From: Alcaligenes faecalis
GTDB taxonomy: Bacteria > Pseudomonadota > Gammaproteobacteria > Burkholderiales > Burkholderiaceae_B
Length of the DNA stretch: 64,000 nt
NCBI RefSeq assembly: GCF_009497775.1
Contig: NZ_CP031012.1
Span: forward strand, 3,561,235 to 3,625,234
Direction of reading: 5' to 3'
The position numbers and the translations under genes are program-made. The notes beneath the pieces are model-generated. The model searched no databases. It worked only from the letters and a program-made list of their open reading frames with translations, and was not told where the DNA came from. Of the stretch, positions 36,199 to 44,512 are shown in pieces (positions within the stretch are counted from its first letter, which is position 1; every line of letters begins with the position of its first letter).

Positions 36199-37350
36199 TT
36201 AGTAAGAATGAGAAGAATCTTTCATGCTGGCAACCGACACCTTGCCACGCATCACGCTGTACACCCAGGAGGTATAAAGCACGATGATAGGCAGGAACAC
36301 CAGTGTCACCAGAAGCATGATCCACAAGGTCAGATGACTGGCCGAAGCATCAAACAGGGTCAGGCTGGAACCGGGGTTCAAGGACGAAGGCAGCAGGAAT
36401 GGGAAGACGGCAAACCCAAAGGTCAGGATGATGCCGGCCAGTGCCAGGGACGAGAACAGCAGCGCCAGCAAGCCACGACCACGGCCAGCCAGCAAGGCAC
36501 CAAACAACAGGCCTGCAAAACCGACAATGGGAGCCGCCCACAAGGCAGGCCAGGTACGGTAGTTGGCCAACCAGGCACCTTCCACCATATCGACCGTCTT
36601 GCCAATGGGGTTGGACATGGCATGGGCCACATCAGGCCAGGCCATGCTGTAGCCATTCATGGCACTGATCCACCAGCCACCGGCGGCAAAAGCCACGATG
36701 GACAGCAGTCCCAAAGGCATGGCCCAGGCACGCGCACGACGCGCCACATGATCACTGCCTTTCCAGGCCACCACAACCGCCCCCTGGAAAGCCAGCATCA
36801 GGACACTGAGCAAACCACACAGAATGGCAAAGGGCTGGAACAGGCCGAAGAAGTTGCCTTGGTACATCGGACGCAACGTAGTTTCATCAAAGCCGAATGG
36901 AACGCCCAGCATGACGTTACCAATAGCCACCCCGAATACCAAGGCACAAACCAGACCGGAAGCAGTCCAGATCGCGTCCCAGTTGCGACGCCAGCGTGAC
37001 GAACTGAGCTTGCTGCGGTACTTGATGGCAACCGGGCGCACGATCAAGGCCACCAACAGCAGCATCATGGCCAGGTAAAAGCCCGAGAAAGCCATGGCAT
37101 ACAACAGGGGCCAGGCCGCAAAGGCCACACCACCGGCCACGATCAGCCAGACCTGGTTACCTTCCCAGACCGGGCCGATCACGTTATACAGCGTGCGCCG
37201 TTCGTCATCGCTGCGAGCAACCAGTGGCAACACCATGGCCACACCCAGGTCGGCCCCGTCCATGATGGCAAACGCTGCCAACAAAACGCCCAGCAGCAGC
37301 CACCAGATGATGCGCAAGGTGTCGTAATCGAGAAGAATCAAATTTTCCAT
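36199..37350 (-). CDS. cydB: Cytochrome bd ubiquinol oxidase subunit II
   Basis: CydB is the second large membrane subunit of the bd-type quinol oxidase. The 383-residue protein has about eight to nine membrane segments. The family N-terminus LRIIWWLLLGVLLAAFAIMDG(A)D is present, followed by GPVWEGNQVWLIVAGG. It lies 15 bases downstream of cydA. Length and motifs fit the standard proteobacterial CydB. Confidence 0.96.
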   Translation of the reverse strand: MENLILLDYDTLRIIWWLLLGVLLAAFAIMDGADLGVAMVLPLVARSDDERRTLYNVIGPVWEGNQVWLIVAGGVAFAAWPLLYAMAFSGFYLAMMLLLVALIVRPVAIKYRSKLSSSRWRRNWDAIWTASGLVCALVFGVAIGNVMLGVPFGFDETTLRPMYQGNFFGLFQPFAILCGLLSVLMLAFQGAVVVAWKGSDHVARRARAWAMPLGLLSIVAFAAGGWWISAMNGYSMAWPDVAHAMSNPIGKTVDMVEGAWLANYRTWPALWAAPIVGFAGLLFGALLAGRGRGLLALLFSSLALAGIILTFGFAVFPFLLPSSLNPGSSLTLFDASASHLTLWIMLLVTLVFLPIIVLYTSWVYSVMRGKVSVASMKDSSHSY

Positions 37351-37365
37351 GATGGTTCCCCCTCC

Positions 37366-38949
37366 TTAACCGCGCAGCAACGGAGCGTTGCGCGAACCAT
37401 AAGACAAAGCGGAAGGTGTGACGGTCTCGCCAGCCTCGTCCGGACCTTTACGAATCGAATGCAACATGACCTTGATGCCAATCACCGCCAGGGTGCTGTA
37501 GAGCAAGAGGAAGATGGTCATACTGATCATCAGGTCCACAAAGGACAGGCCGGAAGCGGCATAGTAAGTCGGCAAGACGCCTTCAATCGCCCAGGGCTGA
37601 CGTCCGAATTCGGCCACAAACCAGCCACATTCGATCGCAATCCAAGGCAGGGGAATGCTCCAGACAGCCGCTTTGAGCAAGCGCGGGTGACGTTGCAGAC
37701 GGTCACGCGATGCCAGCACAAAAGCCACGCCAAAGAACAGGATGAAGTACAGCCCCAAGCCCACCATCACACGGAAGCTCCAGAACAGAGGCGCAACCTG
37801 TGGCACCGTATCCCAGGCGGCCTGGGCGATGGTGTCGGTATCGGCCTTGGTGATGTCATCCGTATAACGCTTGAGCAGCAAGGCGTAGCCCAGGTCTTTC
37901 CAGTTATTGTCAAAGACACGGCGGGCTTCGATATTGCTGTCGTCAGCACGCACTAACTGAAGTGCCTCGTATGCGCGCAAGCCATTGGCAATACGGATCT
38001 TGGCATGTTCGACCAGTTCGTTGATGCCCAGCATGGGGGTACTGACTGAGCGTGTCCCGATCAAGCCCATCACCCATGGAATTTCCACGGCGAAGCGGTT
38101 TTCACGGGCCTCCTGATCAGGCCAGGCCAAAAGATTGAAACTGGCAGGCGCTTCCTCGGTTTCCCACATGGACTCCATGGCTGCAATCTTCATTTGCTGG
38201 TGTTCAGTGGTCAGGTAACCACTTTCATCACCCAGCACCACCACGGACAGGGACGCCGCCAAGCCGAAACTGGCCGCTACCGTCATCGAGCGCTTGGCCA
38301 GATCAATATGGCGACCACGCAGCAAGTACCAGGCACTGATGCCCATCACGAACATGGCACCCAGGACATAACCGGCACTGACGGTATGAACAACTTTGGC
38401 TTGCGCAACGGGATTGAGAATGACCTCGGCAAAATCGGTCATTTCCATACGCATGGTGTGGGGGTTGAAGATGGCGCCGACCGGGTTTTGCATCCAGCCG
38501 TTAGCGACCAGAATCCACAGGGCCGACAGGTTGGTACCAATGGCCACCAACCAGGTAACAATCAGGTGTCCCAGTTTGGAGAGGCGATCCCAGCCGAAAA
38601 AGAACAGGCCGACAAAGGTTGCTTCCAAGAAAAAAGCCATCAATCCTTCAATGGCTAGCGGCGCTCCGAAAATATCGCCTACATAGTGACTGTAATAGGC
38701 CCAGTTCATGCCGAACTGAAATTCCATCACAATCCCGGTCGCGACACCCAGGGCAAAGTTAATGCCAAAGAGTACGCCCCAGAACTTGGTCATGCGGCGC
38801 CAGATGGCTTTGCCCGTCATGACATAGACGCTTTCCATAATGGCCAGCAAGAAAGACAGGCCTAGCGTCAAGGGCACAAACAAAAAGTGAAACATCGCGG
38901 TAGAAGCAAATTGCAACCGCGACAAGGTAACGACATCCAGATCAATCAT
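37366..38949 (-). CDS. cydA: Cytochrome bd ubiquinol oxidase subunit I
   Basis: CydA binds hemes b558, b595 and d and oxidises ubiquinol on the periplasmic side, giving high-affinity O2 reduction. The 527-residue protein has the N-terminal heme ligand in MFHFLFVPLTLG (His21), the b558 ligand His in VHTVSAGYVLGAMFVMG and Met in FRVMVGLGLY. The signature GWFVAEFGRQPWAI is the proteobacterial version. Length fits the long Q-loop class. The start overlaps the regulator stop by 8 bases, so cydA is translated from the regulator's transcript. Confidence 0.97.
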   Translation of the reverse strand: MIDLDVVTLSRLQFASTAMFHFLFVPLTLGLSFLLAIMESVYVMTGKAIWRRMTKFWGVLFGINFALGVATGIVMEFQFGMNWAYYSHYVGDIFGAPLAIEGLMAFFLEATFVGLFFFGWDRLSKLGHLIVTWLVAIGTNLSALWILVANGWMQNPVGAIFNPHTMRMEMTDFAEVILNPVAQAKVVHTVSAGYVLGAMFVMGISAWYLLRGRHIDLAKRSMTVAASFGLAASLSVVVLGDESGYLTTEHQQMKIAAMESMWETEEAPASFNLLAWPDQEARENRFAVEIPWVMGLIGTRSVSTPMLGINELVEHAKIRIANGLRAYEALQLVRADDSNIEARRVFDNNWKDLGYALLLKRYTDDITKADTDTIAQAAWDTVPQVAPLFWSFRVMVGLGLYFILFFGVAFVLASRDRLQRHPRLLKAAVWSIPLPWIAIECGWFVAEFGRQPWAIEGVLPTYYAASGLSFVDLMISMTIFLLLYSTLAVIGIKVMLHSIRKGPDEAGETVTPSALSYGSRNAPLLRG

Positions 38950-39508
38950 GACGACCCCCAGTTTGATCAGCTTTGCGAATCTTCCCGGCGAAACCCAGCA
39001 CTTTCTGAACTTTGCTACCTAAACGCATCAGATTTTGCAGGGTCTCGGGCGGTAAGTGATGAACCTCGTCAAACCAACCACAAGCCAACTCGATCAATTC
39101 CAACATTTCGTTAATGCGTTGCTGCCCATATGCCTCTTCGTCATTGACGGGCGCTTCCATTAGGATACTTCGCAATAAAGTTAATGTGGGATCTATCTCA
39201 CGCTTGCGTTTCTCTTCCACCAGGGTACGGAAAATCTCCCAAATATCCTTGGGAGACTCAAAGTATTCGCGGCGTTCACCGATCTTGTGCGTCATGTTGA
39301 CCAGTCGCCAGGACTGCAACTCGCGCAAGCTCATACTGACATTGGAACGGGAGATGCCTAGCGTTTCAGCGATCTCGTCGGCGTGGAGGGCTTCGGGTGC
39401 AATGAACAGCAACGCATAGATCTGGCCAACCGTCCGGTTGACCCCCCAGCGCCCGCCCATCTCCCCAAAGTGCAGAATAAAACGCTCTGCCTGTGGTCCT
39501 AGATTCAT
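38942..39508 (-). CDS. GbsR/MarR-type transcriptional regulator heading the cyd operon
   Basis: The 188-residue protein has a winged helix at about 35-80 (LHADEIAETLGISRSNVSMSLRELQ) and a helical C-terminal dimerisation part. MGGRWGVNRTVGQIYALLFI at the N-terminus is characteristic of the GbsR branch of MarR-like regulators. Its gene is first in the operon and overlaps cydA by 8 bases, so it probably controls its own operon. The effector is unknown; no cysteine cluster or heme motif is visible. Confidence 0.88.
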   Translation of the reverse strand: MNLGPQAERFILHFGEMGGRWGVNRTVGQIYALLFIAPEALHADEIAETLGISRSNVSMSLRELQSWRLVNMTHKIGERREYFESPKDIWEIFRTLVEEKRKREIDPTLTLLRSILMEAPVNDEEAYGQQRINEMLELIELACGWFDEVHHLPPETLQNLMRLGSKVQKVLGFAGKIRKADQTGGRHD

Positions 39509-39520
39509 GGCTTCCTGAAT

Positions 39521-39538
39521 TTTCAGTAATTACTGAAA
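39521..39538 (-). promoter_or_regulatory. Perfect 18-bp palindrome, candidate operator for the GbsR-like regulator
   Basis: TTTCAGTAA and its reverse complement TTACTGAAA abut exactly, 12 bases upstream of the regulator start codon. Size and symmetry fit a homodimeric MarR/GbsR site. Its position at the ribosome-site/promoter region suggests autorepression of the whole cyd operon. Confidence 0.65.
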
Positions 39539-39665
39539 TTACAAAACAAGACGTATCTTAACCCTAAACTATTCTGCCTGCCACTGGTCCAAGGGCATCT
39601 GACCTTACAATTTGCCTCCTGCAAATCTGCATGCCAAGCAGACACTTCACGTTTACAATTTCGCC

Positions 39666-40655
39666 ATGAATACAACGGCACTTTTAGATCCCGCACATAT
39701 CCTGTCCTCGGCACAACGCACCTTCGCCATTGAAGTTGAAGCGTTACAAGCGCTGGGCGGACGTCTGGACCAAAGTTTTGTAGAAGCCACCAAGCTGCTC
39801 GTGCACTGCCAGGGCCGCGTGGTGGTGACTGGCATCGGCAAGTCCGGCCATGTGGCGCGCAAGATTGCAGCTACATTGGCGTCAACCGGCACCCCCGCTT
39901 TTTTCATGCACGCTGCCGAAGCCTTGCACGGCGACCTGGGCATGATTACCAAGCAGGACGTGGTGATTGCCATTTCCTACTCCGGTCAGGCCCAGGAACT
40001 GGTCACAGTGCTGACCGTGCTTCGTCGTATGGGTGCCAAACTGATTGCGATCACCGGCAATGCCCAGTCCGAACTGGCCCAAAATGCCGATCTGCATCTG
40101 GATGCGCATGTGGAGCATGAAGCCTGCCCGCTCAACCTGGCTCCCACGGCCAGCACCACAGCCGCTTTAGTATTAGGCGATGCGCTGGCCGTTGCCTGCC
40201 TGGAAGCACGAGGCTTCAGCCGCGAAGATTTCGCCCGTTCCCACCCCGGTGGTGCGCTGGGCCGTCAATTACTGACGTTTGTGCGCGACATAATGCGCAG
40301 CGGCGAACAACTGCCTATCGTCTCCCCCGAGACCCTGATTCCCGATGCGCTGATGGAAATGTCCAGCAAGGGCATGGGCATGACGATTGTCACGGACGCA
40401 CAAGGTCATCCCGTTGGAATGTTCACCGATGGCGACCTGCGCCGCCTGATTGCACGTGCGGGCGACATCCGCAACCTGCCTGTTTCCGAGGGCATGTCAC
40501 GCGAACCGCGCAGCATTGCCGCCGAAGCCCTGGCCATTGAAGCGGCCGAGCAAATGGATGCCCTGCGTATCAGCCAAATGCTGGTATTGGACACAAACGG
40601 GCTACTATTGGGAGCTCTGCACATGCACGACCTGTTGGCTGCAAAGGTAATCTGA
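39666..40655 (+). CDS. kdsD: Arabinose 5-phosphate isomerase KdsD
   Basis: KdsD converts ribulose 5-phosphate to arabinose 5-phosphate, the first step toward Kdo of LPS. The 329-residue protein has a SIS domain (about 40-175, VVTGIGKSGHVARKIAATLASTGTP) and two C-terminal CBS domains (about 205-325, MGMTIVTDAQGHPVGMFTDGDLRR). ATG 39666 fits the family length (E. coli 328); TACAAT at 39654-39659 would give an almost leaderless transcript. kdsC follows 2 bases later. Confidence 0.95.
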   Translation: MNTTALLDPAHILSSAQRTFAIEVEALQALGGRLDQSFVEATKLLVHCQGRVVVTGIGKSGHVARKIAATLASTGTPAFFMHAAEALHGDLGMITKQDVVIAISYSGQAQELVTVLTVLRRMGAKLIAITGNAQSELAQNADLHLDAHVEHEACPLNLAPTASTTAALVLGDALAVACLEARGFSREDFARSHPGGALGRQLLTFVRDIMRSGEQLPIVSPETLIPDALMEMSSKGMGMTIVTDAQGHPVGMFTDGDLRRLIARAGDIRNLPVSEGMSREPRSIAAEALAIEAAEQMDALRISQMLVLDTNGLLLGALHMHDLLAAKVI

Positions 40656-40657
40656 TC

Positions 40658-41263
40658 ATGATGAATACGCCCACCATCCCGCTCCACCCCGCTGAAGCTC
40701 AAATTCTGGCCAAGCTGCCCGAGAACGTGCGCAACCAACTGCGCCAGTTGCGCATGATGGTGTTTGACGTGGACGGCGTGCTGACCGACGGACGCCTGTG
40801 GTACAGCGCAAACGGCGAGGAATTCAAGAGCTTTCACGCTCTGGACGGCCATGGTTTGCGCATGCTGGGCGAAAGCGGCATTGGCGTCGCCCTGATTACC
40901 GGACGCGAAAGCGGTATCGTGTCGCGTCGCGCTGCCGAGCTGGGCATTCCCTTTGTCCACCAGGGTGTGCGCGACAAGATTGCCGTCCTGACCCAATTGG
41001 CTCAGGAAAACGGCCTGTCTTTAAGTGAAGTGGGTTATATGGGCGACGATCTGATCGACTTGCCCGCCATGCAACGCGTAGGTTTTTCCGCCAGCGTGCC
41101 TGAAGCCCCCTTCTATATCAGTCAAATTGCCAGCTGGGTCGCAACGCAGCCCGCCGGCCACGGCGCCGTGCGCGAATGCTGTGATGCCATCCTGGCGTCC
41201 CAAGGTCGCCTGGCCGCCTTTATTACAGGTGGTCCCTTGAAGACCACGGGAGTCATTCAGTAA
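40658..41263 (+). CDS. kdsC: 3-deoxy-D-manno-octulosonate 8-phosphate phosphatase KdsC
   Basis: This HAD-family phosphatase releases Kdo from Kdo 8-phosphate. In the 201-residue protein motif I is MVFDVDGVLTDGRLWY (about 31-46), motif II LITGRESG, and motif III/IV KIAVLTQLA with YMGDDLIDLPAM. It is of the tetrameric cap-less C0 type, usual length slightly extended at the C-terminus. It is in an operon with kdsD and lptC. Confidence 0.95.
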   Translation: MMNTPTIPLHPAEAQILAKLPENVRNQLRQLRMMVFDVDGVLTDGRLWYSANGEEFKSFHALDGHGLRMLGESGIGVALITGRESGIVSRRAAELGIPFVHQGVRDKIAVLTQLAQENGLSLSEVGYMGDDLIDLPAMQRVGFSASVPEAPFYISQIASWVATQPAGHGAVRECCDAILASQGRLAAFITGGPLKTTGVIQ

Positions 41264-41265
41264 TC

Positions 41266-41886
41266 ATGCGTGACCGTCTACCCACCGTCATTTCCCTGTT
41301 GCTGCTGGCCATGCTGGTGCTGGCAACACTGTGGGCGGTCGATTACACCCAAAGCTCGGTCGCCATTGATCCGCCACGCCGTGTTACCCACGAACCGGAC
41401 TCCTGGGCGCGCGACTTCACCATGATCAGCTCCGACCAAACCGGGATGGCCATCAGCCGCCTGGATGGCAAGGTTGCCTACCACTACCCGGATGACGACT
41501 CGCACGACATCACTTCTCCGCGCGCGGTCAGCAACCGGGCCGATTCGCCTTTGACCATTGCCACTTCCGACACCGCGCATATGAATGCGGGCGGGGACAC
41601 CATCACCATGAAGGGCAATGCCCATATTCACCGCCAGGCCACGCCCGATGACGAGGCAATGGATGTACGCAGTGAAGTGCTGATCATCCTGCCCGAAGAG
41701 GACGTGGTGTACACCAACGAACCGGCCCTAGTCGTCAATGGCCAATCCACCATGCGCGGGACCGGGATGCGTTACGATAATCGCGTTCGCCAATTGAACG
41801 TCATGTCGGAATCCGACGTTAAAATCTCGGGCCAACAAACACAAAAAGCGCGTTCTTCCAACAGCTCTAAGGATTCCCCTCCATGA
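41266..41886 (+). CDS. lptC: LPS export protein LptC
   Basis: LptC is the bitopic inner-membrane link between the LptBFG extractor and the periplasmic LptA bridge. The 206-residue protein has one N-terminal membrane segment (about 8-27, LLLLAMLVLATLWAV) and a beta-jellyroll periplasmic domain. It begins 2 bases after kdsC and overlaps lptA (ATGA). Sequence identity in this family is low, so the call leans on position and layout. Confidence 0.9.
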   Translation: MRDRLPTVISLLLLAMLVLATLWAVDYTQSSVAIDPPRRVTHEPDSWARDFTMISSDQTGMAISRLDGKVAYHYPDDDSHDITSPRAVSNRADSPLTIATSDTAHMNAGGDTITMKGNAHIHRQATPDDEAMDVRSEVLIILPEEDVVYTNEPALVVNGQSTMRGTGMRYDNRVRQLNVMSESDVKISGQQTQKARSSNSSKDSPP

Positions 41887-42533
41887 CCACGCCTGACAGC
41901 GCCCGCCTGAGCCACAAGCCCAAGCTCTCTTTTAGCCTTTTGCGTGGTGCCCTGGCCCTGTGCCTGAGCACCGCCAGCCTGGCTTTGCTGCCTACGGCCC
42001 CTGCTCTGGCCCAAGCGGCTGCCTCTGCTGCCGCCGAACCGGACACCTCCGTGCTGTCCGACACCCTTACTTACGACGATATTGCCAAGCAGACCATCTA
42101 CAAGGGCAATATCATCCTGACCCGTGGCGCCATGACCTTGATGGCCGACCAACTGGCTATCGAGCAAGATGCAGAAGGCTTCCAGCACGGCACCGCTACG
42201 GTGACCGAGCGCGCCCGTGTCACCATTCGCCAGGAAGATCCTGCCAAATTCGAGCTGTTGGTCGCTGAAGGCGTCCGAGGCATTTATAACGGCAAGACAG
42301 AAGAGGTCGAGCTGATTGGCAAGGCGGTCGTCAATCGTTATATTTGCGGCAAACTGCAGGACTCCATTCAGGGGCAACGCATTATCTACCGCCAAAAAGA
42401 CGGTACGTATCAAGCCTTTGGTGGCGCCGAATCCGCCACCCGTGATGGCCGGGTTCGCTCTGTGGCCCGCCCACGCGCCAATGCCGATGCTGCTGTGGCC
42501 GAATGCCAACGCAAGTCCTCCCCCCGCAAATAG
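41883..42533 (+). CDS. lptA: LPS transport periplasmic protein LptA
   Basis: LptA polymerises into the periplasmic bridge that carries LPS to LptDE. The 216-residue protein has a signal peptide (about 20-45, cleaved near ALAQA) and an OstA-like beta-jellyroll with YKGNIILTRGAMTLMADQL (about 77-95) and QRIIYRQKDGTYQAFGG. The start overlaps lptC and lptB follows after 18 bases, which is the standard Lpt arrangement. Confidence 0.94.
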   Translation: MTTPDSARLSHKPKLSFSLLRGALALCLSTASLALLPTAPALAQAAASAAAEPDTSVLSDTLTYDDIAKQTIYKGNIILTRGAMTLMADQLAIEQDAEGFQHGTATVTERARVTIRQEDPAKFELLVAEGVRGIYNGKTEEVELIGKAVVNRYICGKLQDSIQGQRIIYRQKDGTYQAFGGAESATRDGRVRSVARPRANADAAVAECQRKSSPRK

Positions 42534-42551
42534 CCCGGACACCTTTGAATC

Positions 42552-43343
42552 ATGGTTGCTCCTAACAACCCGTCTACCCCTACCCGCGCCAGCCACTCGA
42601 CCAAAGGCAGCCTGATTGCGCAAGGATTGCGCAAGACCTACGGCAAACGTACGGTCGTGCAGGATGTTTCCCTGAATGTGGAAAGCGGTGAAGTGGTGGG
42701 CCTGCTAGGCCCGAACGGGGCTGGTAAAACCACCAGCTTCTATATGATTGTGGGCATTGTGCCCGCCGATGCAGGCCGCATTGAAATTGATGGCACGCCT
42801 ATTACCGCCATGCCCATGCACAAGCGGGCAAGGCTGGGCCTGTCCTATCTGCCCCAGGATGCATCCGTCTTTCGCCGCCTGACGGTTGAAGAGAACATCC
42901 GCGCCGTACTGGAACTGCAGCTGGACGATAACGGCCGCAGCATCAGCAAGAACGATATCAACGAGCGCCTGGAAACCCTGATTAGCGAGCTGCAAATTGC
43001 GCACATCCGACAAAATACCGCCCTATCCCTGTCTGGTGGCGAGCGCCGTCGCGTAGAAATTGCCCGCGCGCTCGCCAGCAACCCCCGTTTTATTCTGCTG
43101 GACGAACCCTTTGCCGGGGTGGACCCGATCGCCGTGATCGAAATTCAGCGCATTGTGCAATTTCTGAAAAGCCGCAATATTGGCGTGCTGATTACCGACC
43201 ACAACGTGCGTGAAACTCTGGGTATCTGTGACCGCGCCTACATCATCAGCGAAGGCACTGTGCTGACCAGCGGGCACCCGTCCGAGATTATTGATAACGA
43301 AGCCGTGCGCAAGGTTTACCTGGGCTCGAACTTCCGAATGTAA
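42552..43343 (+). CDS. lptB: LPS export ABC transporter ATP-binding protein LptB
   Basis: LptB is the ATPase that powers LPS extraction with LptF and LptG (not in this window). The 263-residue protein has Walker A GPNGAGKTTSF (about 55-65), signature LSGGERRRVEIARAL and Walker B FILLDEPFAGVDPIAV. The LptB-specific Q-loop region YLPQDASVFRRLTVEEN is intact. It is last in the kdsD-lptB run; a hairpin GGCCC/GGGCC follows near 43353-43368. No rpoN gene lies between it and hpf. Confidence 0.97.
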   Translation: MVAPNNPSTPTRASHSTKGSLIAQGLRKTYGKRTVVQDVSLNVESGEVVGLLGPNGAGKTTSFYMIVGIVPADAGRIEIDGTPITAMPMHKRARLGLSYLPQDASVFRRLTVEENIRAVLELQLDDNGRSISKNDINERLETLISELQIAHIRQNTALSLSGGERRRVEIARALASNPRFILLDEPFAGVDPIAVIEIQRIVQFLKSRNIGVLITDHNVRETLGICDRAYIISEGTVLTSGHPSEIIDNEAVRKVYLGSNFRM

Positions 43344-43533
43344 GCCGATTTCTGGCCCTGTAACGGGGCCTGTCGGAGCAAGGGTTTTCCTGCACATCGC
43401 AGATTGATCCAGGTCATGTTATCTGGCCAACATATAGGTATACTGGAATATCCAAGATCAGTAGTAAGGAGGCTAAATACGAAGATATTCCTACCCTCTG
43501 AAACATGTTGTTTGACTACTACGGAGAGCCTAT

Positions 43534-43860
43534 ATGAGCCTTAACATCACTGGCCGTAATCTTGACATAACTCCTGCCATTCGCGACTACGTCAAAAGCA
43601 AAATTGGTCGAATTGAAAAGCACTTCGACAATGTGGTTGACTCGCAGGTTATGCTTTCCATTGAACGCCTGAAGCACAATGCCGAAGTGACCGTCCGTGT
43701 CCCCGGCAAAGATATACACTGCGCCTCTTCAGACGAGAACTTGTATGCCGCCATCGATCTGCTGGCCGATAAAATCGACCGCCAGATTCTGAAATACAAG
43801 GAAAAGGCAAACAGCCATGCGCATGAGCCCGCCAAGCGGCTCGAAGTTCCGGCAGCCTGA
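43534..43860 (+). CDS. hpf: Ribosome hibernation-promoting factor (short form)
   Basis: HPF binds the 30S subunit near the decoding centre in stationary phase and promotes 100S ribosome dimers. The 108-residue protein is the short form, without the long-HPF dimerisation domain: MSLNITGRNLDITPAIRDYV at the N-terminus, then KIGRIEKHF and the central ASSDENLYAAIDLLADKIDRQI typical of the family. It has a good ribosome site (GGAGAG) and a terminator after it, so it is probably a separate transcript. Confidence 0.95.
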   Translation: MSLNITGRNLDITPAIRDYVKSKIGRIEKHFDNVVDSQVMLSIERLKHNAEVTVRVPGKDIHCASSDENLYAAIDLLADKIDRQILKYKEKANSHAHEPAKRLEVPAA

Positions 43861-43895
43861 TCACGCCGAACTGTTACAGCGGGCATCGCCTGCCG

Positions 43896-43930
43896 ACAAA
43901 CCCCGTTCTTTCAGAAGTTCGGGGTTTTGT
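43896..43930 (+). terminator. Intrinsic terminator of hpf
   Basis: CCCCG and CGGGG (extended by A/T pairs) form a stem with a 14-base loop and a TTTTGTGTTT tail, 36 bases past hpf. It separates hpf from ptsN. Confidence 0.75.
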
Positions 43931-43998
43931 GTTTCTTGGCACAGTGTCCGCCTGTTGTTAGCCATCCAAAAAATGTTTAGCTAAAAAACATTCCCCCC

Positions 43999-44004
43999 TA
44001 TAAT
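43999..44004 (+). promoter_or_regulatory. Candidate -10 box of ptsN, near-leaderless
   Basis: TATAAT ends only 7 bases before the favoured ptsN ATG at 44012, so a transcript from it would start within a base or two of the start codon. No convincing -35 is visible (TTTAGC at 17-bp spacing). Confidence 0.4.
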
Positions 44005-44011
44005 GGCCGTC

Positions 44012-44512
44012 ATGAATCTCTTGTCGCGTATTTTGCCTTTGTCCAACGTGGTTCTGGATCTTGCTGTTACCAGCAAGAAGCGCGCTTTTGAACAAGCCGG
44101 ACTGATTTTCGAGAACCATCACGGTATTGCCCGGACAGCCGTTTTCCATAGCCTGATCGCTCGCGAGCGTCTGGGTTCCACTGCCCTTGGCCACGACGTT
44201 GCCGTCCCGCATGGCCGCATCAAGGACTTGAAGGAGCCTTGTGCCGTTTTCATGCGTCTGGCCGAGCCGGTGCGTTTTGATGCCAGCGACGGTCGTACCG
44301 CCAGCCTGCTGTTCTTTTTGCTGGTTCCAGAAACGGCTACTCAAATCCACCTGGACCTGCTGGCCGAGATCGCCCGTTTGATGGCCGATCAGGACATCCG
44401 CCAGGCGCTGGCCCAGGAAACGGACCCTGTTCAAATTCACCAACTCCTGACCCAGACCCCTGATCTCAACGCGGAACATCCCGATGCTGACAGTTCAAGA
44501 ACTGGTCAATGA
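44012..44512 (+). CDS. ptsN: PTS IIA-like nitrogen regulatory protein PtsN (EIIA-Ntr)
   Basis: PtsN is the output domain of the nitrogen phosphotransferase system and in other bacteria controls potassium and carbon/nitrogen balance. The 166-residue protein has the phospho-accepting His67 in GHDVAVPHGRI. ATG 44012 (MNLLSRILPLSNVV) matches family N-termini; ATG 44003 overlaps the TATAAT box. Its end overlaps hprK by 29 bases. No ptsI or ptsH is in the window. Confidence 0.94.
   Translation: MNLLSRILPLSNVVLDLAVTSKKRAFEQAGLIFENHHGIARTAVFHSLIARERLGSTALGHDVAVPHGRIKDLKEPCAVFMRLAEPVRFDASDGRTASLLFFLLVPETATQIHLDLLAEIARLMADQDIRQALAQETDPVQIHQLLTQTPDLNAEHPDADSSRTGQ

Noticed and set aside
44003..44011. 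ATG at 44003 as the start of ptsN
   Set aside because: It overlaps the candidate TATAAT box; ATG 44012 matches family N-termini better.
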